NCBI RefSeq assembly: GCF_001556865.1
Contig: NZ_LSJY01000064.1
Coordinates: 1-47,553 of the forward strand
Length of the DNA: 47,553 bases
From: Sphingobium sp. CCH11-B1
Lineage (GTDB): Bacteria > Pseudomonadota > Alphaproteobacteria > Sphingomonadales > Sphingomonadaceae
Reading direction: 5' to 3'
Made by a program: the position numbers and the translations under genes. The notes beneath the pieces were generated by a model. That model ran no database searches and was not told where the DNA came from. It was given only the letters and a program-made list of their open reading frames with translations. The number at the start of each line of letters is the position of its first letter. The stretch's first letter is position 1. This document shows, in pieces, positions 24,389-30,493 of the stretch.

Positions 24389-24458
24389 CGGCGATCAGCG
24401 TCACGGCGAAGAATCCCAGGGCAGCGACGACAAGGACGGGATAGAAGGTGGCGATCAT
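24360..24458 (-). CDS. 32-residue single-pass membrane protein
   Basis: A short frame of 32 codons, MIATFYPVLV...VEDWRRN. An ideal ribosome-binding site, AAAGGAGA, sits 8 bases before the ATG at 24458. Residues 3-26 form one hydrophobic helix, and the C-terminus is charged (EDWRRN), which suggests an N-out/C-in orientation by the positive-inside rule. I do not recognise the family. It lies convergent to the GNAT gene (overlapping 29 bases) and divergent from ftsK, with its own 164-base upstream region. Small membrane proteins of this size often regulate a larger membrane complex; no partner can be named. Confidence 0.62.
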   Translation of the reverse strand: MIATFYPVLVVAALGFFAVTLIAVSVEDWRRN

Positions 24459-24622
24459 CGGACGGTCTCCTTTGCCGGAGATGGTAGGTCGCGGCGACCT
24501 CCCGCCGTAATAGGGATTGTTACGGATACGCGCGCGACGAGCCGTCGGCCGGCAGGCTTGACGCCGACTCCCCCCTCGGCGCATTGTGCCGGAACGGAAC
24601 ATTTGGGGGACATGGGATAGTT

Positions 24623-26950
24623 ATGGCCGTCGGCCGCACCGTCAAACGATCGCCGGAATGGCGGGAAATGCTGAAGCGCAGCCTGATCCGCAGTGGCGCG
24701 TTGATTGGTGCGCTGGCGCTGATCGCGGCGACCCTGTTCCTCGCACTGGCCTTGCTCAGCTACGCGCCCAGCGATCCGTCGATGAACACGGTGGCGGGCG
24801 ATCATGTCGCCAACATCATGGCTTCGCCAGGTGCGTGGACCGCAGATTTCCTGCTCTGGCTGCTGGGCGTGCCGGTCGCGCTCATCCTGCCGCTGATGGC
24901 GGTTACCGCCCGCCGCCTGTGGGGCGATCAGGACATGGCGGGATGGAAGGCGCAGTTCGGCAAATGTCTGCTGGGCATCGCCCTGGTCGGCATTGCGCTC
25001 GCCCTGTTTCAGACGGAGCCGCTGGTCGGCTTGCCCGCGGGTTGGGGCGGGGTCATCGGCCTTGTCACAGCGAAGGGCATCGCCAGCCTGACCGCGCAAG
25101 TCCCCGCCGCTGCGCCGTGGATCCGGGGGCTGCTGGTCGTGGTCGCGCTGATCGCCGGCCTGTTCGCCTGCTACCGCAGCCTAGCGCTGGAAAAGCCCTT
25201 GATCGCGATGCGCCGCCCCAGCTTCCCGCGGCTCAGCCTGCCGCGCCCCGCTCTTGGCTTTGCGGGCGGCGCAACAGCCGACACGGACGTTTTCGACGAT
25301 GATGACGAACCGGCCGAGCGGGTCATCGCCCCGCGCCGCCAGGTGTCCAACGAGCCCAAGCCGCCCATCACCATCCAGTCGCCCAAGCCCGCCCCGGCGC
25401 AGCGCGCCATGGCGCCGGTCAGCCAGGACGACCTGTTCGGCAACTCCTCGCTGCCCTCGCCCGATCTGCTCAATCCCATCCCCGCCAGCCAGGGCGGCAA
25501 GATCGACAAGGCGGCGCTGGAGCGCAATGCGCGCTTGCTCGAATCCGTGCTCGACGACTTCCATGTGAAGGGCAACATCACCGAAGTCCGTCCGGGCCCG
25601 GTCGTCACCATGTACGAGCTGGAGCCCGCGCCCGGCATCAAGGCGAGCCGCGTCATCGCGCTGGCCGACGACATCGCCCGCAACATGTCAGCGCTGTCCG
25701 CGCGCGTCGCGACCATTCCCGGTCGCACCGTCATTGGCATCGAATTGCCCAACGCCCATCGTGAGGGCGTATCCTTCCGCGAACTCATCACTTCGGAACA
25801 GTTCGGGCAGGAAGCGACACTGCCAATCATCCTTGGCAAGAATATTTCGGGTGAACCGATCATTGCGGACCTTGCCCCCATGCCGCACCTGCTGATCGCC
25901 GGCACCACCGGGTCGGGCAAGTCGGTGGGTCTCAACGCCATGATCCTGTCGCTGCTCTATCGCATGACGCCGGATCAGCTGCGCCTCATCATGATCGATC
26001 CCAAGATGCTGGAACTGTCGACCTATGACGATATTCCGCATCTCCTCTCGCCCGTCGTCACCGAACCCGCCAAGGCGATCCGCGCGCTCAAATGGGCGGT
26101 CGAGCAGATGGAGGACCGCTATCGGATGATGGCGTCGATCTCCGTCCGCAACCTCGCCAACTATAATGAAAAGGTTCGCGCCGCGAAGGCCAAGGGCAAG
26201 CCGCTCGGCCGCCGCGTCCAGACCGGCTACGACCCGGAAACCGGCAAGCCGATCTACGAGGAGGAGCAGCTGGATTTCCAGCCGCTGCCGCAGATCGTGG
26301 TGGTGGTGGACGAGCTTGCCGACCTCATGATGACGGCGGGCAAGGAAGTCGAATTCCTGATCCAGCGCCTCGCGCAGAAGGCGCGCGCAGCCGGCATCCA
26401 CCTGATCCTCGCGACGCAGCGCCCTTCGGTGGACGTCATCACCGGCGTCATCAAGGCAAACCTGCCGACCCGCATCAGCTTCTTCGTCACCAGCAAGATC
26501 GACAGCCGCACCATCCTGGGCGAACAAGGCGCGGAGCAGCTGCTGGGCAAGGGCGACATGCTCTACATGCATGGCGGCAAGGGCCTGACGCGTGTCCACG
26601 GTCCGTTCGTGTCCGATGACGAGGTCCGCGTCGTCGCCGACCATTGGCGCGCGCAGGGCCAGCCCGACTACATCTCCGCCGTCACGGAAGAGCCGGAGGA
26701 AGGCAGCTTCGCGCTCGACGGCGTCGATCTTGGCGACGACAGTCCCGACGCGCAGCTCTTCCGCAAGGCCTGCCAGCTGGTGTTCGAAAACCAGAAAGCC
26801 TCGACCAGTTGGCTTCAGCGGCAATTGCGCGTCGGCTACAACAGCGCCGCGCGCCTGATCGAGCGGATGGAAGAGGAGGGTCTGGTCGGTCCCCCCAACC
26901 ATGTTGGCCGGCGCGAAGTGCTCCGGGATGAGAACGGCAATCCTCTCTGA
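24623..26950 (+). CDS. ftsK: DNA translocase FtsK
   Basis: A 775-residue septal DNA translocase that clears chromosome termini and activates dif recombination. Four or five N-terminal membrane helices (about 20-175) anchor it at the septum. A short Pro-rich linker (about 200-300) follows, then the RecA-like motor with Walker A GTTGSGKS (about 428-435) and Walker B VVVVDELADLMM. The C-terminal gamma winged helix (about 710-775) has STSWLQRQLRVGYNSAARLI. The start is the ATG at 24623, with GGGA just ahead. The linker is short compared with E. coli FtsK. It lies about 10 kb from the putative origin. Confidence 0.95.
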   Translation: MAVGRTVKRSPEWREMLKRSLIRSGALIGALALIAATLFLALALLSYAPSDPSMNTVAGDHVANIMASPGAWTADFLLWLLGVPVALILPLMAVTARRLWGDQDMAGWKAQFGKCLLGIALVGIALALFQTEPLVGLPAGWGGVIGLVTAKGIASLTAQVPAAAPWIRGLLVVVALIAGLFACYRSLALEKPLIAMRRPSFPRLSLPRPALGFAGGATADTDVFDDDDEPAERVIAPRRQVSNEPKPPITIQSPKPAPAQRAMAPVSQDDLFGNSSLPSPDLLNPIPASQGGKIDKAALERNARLLESVLDDFHVKGNITEVRPGPVVTMYELEPAPGIKASRVIALADDIARNMSALSARVATIPGRTVIGIELPNAHREGVSFRELITSEQFGQEATLPIILGKNISGEPIIADLAPMPHLLIAGTTGSGKSVGLNAMILSLLYRMTPDQLRLIMIDPKMLELSTYDDIPHLLSPVVTEPAKAIRALKWAVEQMEDRYRMMASISVRNLANYNEKVRAAKAKGKPLGRRVQTGYDPETGKPIYEEEQLDFQPLPQIVVVVDELADLMMTAGKEVEFLIQRLAQKARAAGIHLILATQRPSVDVITGVIKANLPTRISFFVTSKIDSRTILGEQGAEQLLGKGDMLYMHGGKGLTRVHGPFVSDDEVRVVADHWRAQGQPDYISAVTEEPEEGSFALDGVDLGDDSPDAQLFRKACQLVFENQKASTSWLQRQLRVGYNSAARLIERMEEEGLVGPPNHVGRREVLRDENGNPL

Positions 26951-26956
26951 CGCCGC

Positions 26957-26998
26957 GATTGCATTTCGCGCAATCATCGTCGCTCCGTTCGCATTTGC
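26957..26998 (+). promoter_or_regulatory. Conserved control module upstream of small RNA 2
   Basis: GATTGC-ATTTCGC-GCAATC (26957-26975) and TTCGCATTTGC (26988-26998) repeat the module found before small RNA 1 with identical spacing; the two dyad arms match and the loop bases differ. It begins 7 bases after the ftsK stop codon. An AT-rich box, CATATGG, occurs at about 27019-27025, where a -10 element would sit. Confidence 0.55.
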
Positions 26999-27027
26999 AG
27001 CGAAGGCGGCTGGACGGCATATGGAAA

Positions 27028-27090
27028 GGGCCTTTCAGGCATCCTCTCCTAAAAACTTTCCGGGCCGGTCGTATAGATCGGCCCTTTTTT
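27028..27090 (+). ncRNA. Putative small RNA 2, paralogue of small RNA 1
   Basis: Bases 27028-27054 are identical to the core of small RNA 1, including the mini-hairpin GCCT-TTC-AGGC and the CU-rich ATCCTCTCCT. The terminator differs in sequence: GGGCCG (27062-27067) pairs with CGGCCC (27079-27084), followed by TTTTTT. This rules out a simple recent copy of the whole locus and argues for selection on the core. It lies in the 256-base gap between ftsK and lolA; the rest of that gap (27091-27206) holds the lolA leader only. Confidence 0.65.
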
Positions 27091-27206
27091 GTTCCGCGTA
27101 GATGAATGCCGTCCCAATCCTTGCAATATCGGAACGACCGGGTTCACAGCGGGTTCAACCCTCCACGCCTAAGTCATGGCCCATAGACCAAGATGGAGTT
27201 GAACCC

Positions 27207-27842
27207 ATGAAGCGCCTGGTCGCGCCCCTGATCCTCGTCCTTGCCGCCGCGCCGGTCGCGCTGCCGCTTGCTCCCCTCGCTGCGCAGCAGGCCCCCTCCG
27301 GCCTTGCGCAGGTCAACGCCTATCTTCGCGCCGTCACCACCATGACCGCCGACTTCGCCCAGACCGACCGCAACGGCCAGACCCTGACCGGCCAGCTGAC
27401 GCTGAAACAACCCGGCAAGATACGGTTCCAGTATCAGAGGGGCGTCCCCCTGCTGATCGTCGGTGATGGCAAGGCGCTGACCGTCATCGATTATGAGGTG
27501 CGGCAGGTGCAACGCTGGCCGATCGGCAATTCGCCGCTGGGCGCCCTGCTGGACCCGTCGAAAGACCTGTCGAAATTCGGCAAGGTGGTCCCGACCGACG
27601 ATCCGTCGATCCTGAGCGTCCAGGCGCGCGATCCTAAGCGGCCCGAATTCGGGACCATCACGATGATCTTCAAACGGGATGGGGCCAGCCCTGCCGGGCT
27701 TCAGCTCTATGGCTGGGTGGCGCTCGATTCGCAGAACAACCGGACATCGGTGAAACTGTCGAACCAGCGCTATGGCGTGCCGGTGCCCGACTCGGCGTTC
27801 CGCTGGACGGATCCGCGTCCGCGCGGCCGTTCGGGAGGATGA
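27207..27842 (+). CDS. lolA: Outer-membrane lipoprotein carrier LolA
   Basis: A 211-residue periplasmic chaperone that ferries lipoproteins from LolCDE to the outer membrane. A signal peptide (about 1-27, ending in LAAQQ) precedes the LolA core: VNAYLRAVTTMTADFAQTD (about 35-53), GQLTLKQPGKIRFQYQ and the hydrophobic-cavity strands LIVGDGKALTVIDYEV. GGAG lies 9 bases before the ATG at 27207; 35 upstream codons that are also open are rejected. ftsK-lolA-xthA is a familiar alphaproteobacterial order. Confidence 0.93.
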   Translation: MKRLVAPLILVLAAAPVALPLAPLAAQQAPSGLAQVNAYLRAVTTMTADFAQTDRNGQTLTGQLTLKQPGKIRFQYQRGVPLLIVGDGKALTVIDYEVRQVQRWPIGNSPLGALLDPSKDLSKFGKVVPTDDPSILSVQARDPKRPEFGTITMIFKRDGASPAGLQLYGWVALDSQNNRTSVKLSNQRYGVPVPDSAFRWTDPRPRGRSGG

Positions 27843-27859
27843 ACCGAGCGCGTGGTGCG

Positions 27860-27880
27860 GCGGAAAGATAAACTTTCCGC
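27860..27880. other. Hairpin after lolA
   Basis: GCGGAAAG and CTTTCCGC form a perfect 8-bp stem with loop ATAAA, starting 17 bases after the lolA stop. No T-run follows, so it may be a Rho-type 3' end structure or a protein-binding dyad. Confidence 0.5.
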
Positions 27881-28004
27881 GTCGTTCATCTGCGGCTCAT
27901 ATCCGCGGCGCTAATCAGGATTTCACGGCGGATGGCACTACCGGGATTTCCCCCCTGTTACCCGGTCCCCACCTCCACCGCGAAGCGCTTCAAGGGCGCG
28001 ATCG

Positions 28005-28038
28005 AGACCCCCGTTCCATGCCCCCGGAGCGGGGGTCT
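28005..28038. other. Hairpin in the xthA leader region
   Basis: AGACCCCCG (28005-28013) and CGGGGGTCT (28030-28038) form a perfect 9-bp stem around a 16-base loop, 71 bases before the xthA start. TTACTTT follows. It may be a weak terminator or a leader structure of xthA-ribA. Confidence 0.45.
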
Positions 28039-28108
28039 TACTTTGTGCCTTCCGCCTCTTGTCCCCGGCCGCTTGCGCAACAATGCGCGCCATCCTAGGT
28101 GGCTTGGC

Positions 28109-28906
28109 ATGGCCGACACGCTTTCCATCTGTTCCTGGAACATCAACAGCGTCCGCGCGCGCATCGACATCGTCGAACAGTTGCTGCGCGAGGAAGCCCC
28201 CGACATCCTCTGCCTTCAGGAAACGAAGGTGGTGAACGACATCTTCCCGCGCGAGATGTTCAGGCGCATGGGCTATGTGCATCAGGTGCTGAACGGCCAG
28301 CGCATGCATCATGGCGTCGCGATCATGAGCAAGGTGCCGATCCATGAGGACGACCGGTTCGACTGGCAGGCCAATGGCGAGGCGCGCCATGTCGGCGTCC
28401 GGCTCGACAATGGCGTTCGTATCGAGAATGTATATGTGCCGGCCGGCGGCGACATTCCGGACCGCGATCTCAATCCCAAATTTGGCCAGAAGCTCGATTT
28501 CCTGGAGCGCATGATCCAATGGTCGTCCGCGCTCGACGACAAGCCGACGATCCTGACCGGCGACTTCAACATCGCTCCCCTCGAATGCGACGTGTGGAGC
28601 CACAAGCAGCTCCTGAACGTCGTCAGCCACACGCCCGTCGAGTGCGAGATACTCGGCCGGTTGCAGGCGTCCAACGACTGGGTGGACATCGGCCGCCACT
28701 TCCACCCCGCGCCGGCCCGTCTCTACACCTGGTGGAGCTATCGCGCGAAGGACTGGGCGGAATCGGACCGGGGACGCCGGCTCGACCATATGTGGATGAC
28801 CCGCGACGTAGCGGACAAGGCGGTGGCGCATCGCGTGGTCGAACCCGCGCGCAGCTGGGTCAAGCCGTCGGACCACATCCCCATCATCACTGAGTTCGCA
28901 TTCTGA
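28109..28906 (+). CDS. xthA: Exodeoxyribonuclease III / AP endonuclease
   Basis: A 265-residue class II AP endonuclease of the ExoIII family acting in base excision repair. The active site is complete: SWNINSVRAR (Asn11), LQETK (Glu38), TGDFNIAP (Asp152, Asn154) and PSDHIPI (Asp255, His256). The length is typical for ExoIII. The start is the ATG at 28109; the open sequence further upstream includes a hairpin and shows no similarity. The TGA overlaps the ribA ATG by one base. Confidence 0.95.
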   Translation: MADTLSICSWNINSVRARIDIVEQLLREEAPDILCLQETKVVNDIFPREMFRRMGYVHQVLNGQRMHHGVAIMSKVPIHEDDRFDWQANGEARHVGVRLDNGVRIENVYVPAGGDIPDRDLNPKFGQKLDFLERMIQWSSALDDKPTILTGDFNIAPLECDVWSHKQLLNVVSHTPVECEILGRLQASNDWVDIGRHFHPAPARLYTWWSYRAKDWAESDRGRRLDHMWMTRDVADKAVAHRVVEPARSWVKPSDHIPIITEFAF

Positions 28907-29979
28907 TGGGCGCCGCCGGCAATGGCCGTGATACCGCCCGCGCGATAGACGCGCTGCGCCGTGGCTGGGCGATCCGGCTGCGCGCGGCGGATGGCGCCGT
29001 CCGACTGATGGCGGTGGAAGGGGCCGACGCCGTGACACTCGCCGGCTTCGATCCCGCCGGGCGGGCGGACATCCTGATTTCCGCCGCCCGCGCCGAAACG
29101 TTGAAGCTTGCCAATCAGCTCGCGGCAGCCGATCCCGGCTGGCCGGTGCTGGTCGAACGCGCGCCATGGATCGACGCCGACGTCGCCACCGCCATCTCCG
29201 ACCCGGTGCTGGACCTGGCCTCCCCGCTCAAGGGGCCGTTCCGCGCGCTTCCGCTCGCCGCGCCTCATGCCGCCAGGGCGGCGCTGCGGCTTGCCCGTCT
29301 TGCGGGCATCCTCCCCGCCTTTTTCCTGATGGAAAGCGATGGCCCGGTGGAGGTGGAGGTGAATGCGGACGCCGTCGCGGCCTATGACGATGCGGTCCAT
29401 CTGGCTATCGCCACCCGCGCGCGCCTGCCCGTCGCAGCCGGCGAAAATGCGGAAATCGTCGCTTTCCGCAGCGCTGACGAACCGCGCGAGCATGTGGCGC
29501 TGGTCATGGGCCGGCGCGACGCGTCGGCGCCCGTCATCCGTATTCATAGCGAATGCCTGACCGGCGATGTTCTCGGCTCGCTCAAATGCGACTGCGGACC
29601 GCAACTTCATGAGGCGCTGCACCAGATCGCGGATGCGCACTGGGGCATCCTTCTTTACCTGCGGCAGGAAGGACGCGGCATCGGCCTCGTCAACAAGCTG
29701 CGCGCCTATGCCTTGCAGGATCAGGGTTTCGACACGGTCGACGCCAACGTCCGCCTGGGCTTTGCCATCGATGCGCGCGATTTTTCCGTCGCGGCGCGGA
29801 TGCTCGACCTGCTGGGCGTAAAAGACGTGCGGCTGCTTACCAACAATCCTGACAAGGTGGCGGGTCTGGAATCGGCGGGCATCAGGGTGGTCGAACGGCT
29901 GCCGATCATCCTTCCGGCCAATCCGCATAACGAACGCTATCTCGCCACCAAGCGAGACCGCACCGGCCACCAGCTGTGA
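28906..29979 (+). CDS. ribA: GTP cyclohydrolase II with N-terminal extension
   Basis: A 357-residue protein whose C-terminal ~190 residues are GTP cyclohydrolase II, the first enzyme of riboflavin synthesis. The zinc ligands are in HSECLTGDVLGSLKCDCGPQ (Cys217, Cys228, Cys230), and LRQEGRGIGL is the catalytic loop. The N-terminal ~170 residues are not the DHBP synthase domain (RibB): no RibB acidic motif is present. Similar extensions occur in alphaproteobacterial RibA proteins, with no defined role. It is translationally coupled to xthA and to the L,D-transpeptidase. Confidence 0.92.
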   Translation: MGAAGNGRDTARAIDALRRGWAIRLRAADGAVRLMAVEGADAVTLAGFDPAGRADILISAARAETLKLANQLAAADPGWPVLVERAPWIDADVATAISDPVLDLASPLKGPFRALPLAAPHAARAALRLARLAGILPAFFLMESDGPVEVEVNADAVAAYDDAVHLAIATRARLPVAAGENAEIVAFRSADEPREHVALVMGRRDASAPVIRIHSECLTGDVLGSLKCDCGPQLHEALHQIADAHWGILLYLRQEGRGIGLVNKLRAYALQDQGFDTVDANVRLGFAIDARDFSVAARMLDLLGVKDVRLLTNNPDKVAGLESAGIRVVERLPIILPANPHNERYLATKRDRTGHQL

Positions 29980-30479
29980 ACCTGATCCGGGTGGAAAGCG
30001 GCGCGGGCCGCCTCGCCTTTGGCGATATCGGCATGACCTGCGCCATCGGACGGGGCGGATCGTGCGCCGCAGAGGACAAGCGGGAAGGGGATGGCTGCAC
30101 GCCGCTTGGCACATGGCCCCTCCGCGCGGTGCTTCTTCGCCCCGGCAAGGTTTCCGCTGCGGGCATATCGCTGCCCTGGCGCTGGATCAGGGCAGGCGAT
30201 GGATGGTCGGACGATCCGGCCGACCCGGCCTACAACCGGCCAGTGCGCCTGCCGCGACCCTCTTCCGCCGAAAGCCTGATCCGCGACGATGATGCTTATG
30301 ACGTGATCATCATCCTTGCCCACAATGACGCGCCGCCGGTGCCGGGGAAGGGCAGCGCGATCTTCTTCCACCTGTCCGAAGGCCGTCCCACCGCCGGCTG
30401 CGTCGCGGTCGAGCGGAGCGACATGCTGCGCCTCCTGCCGCTGCTCGTGCCGGGCGACGCGATGGAAATCATGCCCTGA
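29976..30479 (+). CDS. L,D-transpeptidase (YkuD) family protein
   Basis: A 167-residue protein with a YkuD-type catalytic domain. The key motif is FFHLSEGRPTAGCVAV, with His132 and catalytic Cys142. GDGCTPLGTWPLRAVLLRP near residue 39 and PAYNRPVRLP are usual for the subgroup with the GCVA form. There is no signal peptide from the GTG start at 29976, so periplasmic peptidoglycan cross-linking is uncertain. The GTG overlaps the ribA stop (GTGA) and no other start is plausible. It ends 14 bases from the convergent glnD. Confidence 0.85.
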   Translation: MNLIRVESGAGRLAFGDIGMTCAIGRGGSCAAEDKREGDGCTPLGTWPLRAVLLRPGKVSAAGISLPWRWIRAGDGWSDDPADPAYNRPVRLPRPSSAESLIRDDDAYDVIIILAHNDAPPVPGKGSAIFFHLSEGRPTAGCVAVERSDMLRLLPLLVPGDAMEIMP

Positions 30480-30493
30480 AGGCGCTGGACCTC

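Noticed and set aside
20198..27090. The small-RNA loci as plain terminators of the phosphohexomutase and ftsK genes
   Set aside because: The identity lies in the 27 bases before the terminators and in the blocks 30-70 bases upstream, while the terminator stems differ; a simple terminator would not preserve that pattern.
28906..29420. RibA N-terminal domain as DHBP synthase (a RibBA fusion)
   Set aside because: The acidic and histidine motifs of RibB are not present in residues 1-170.
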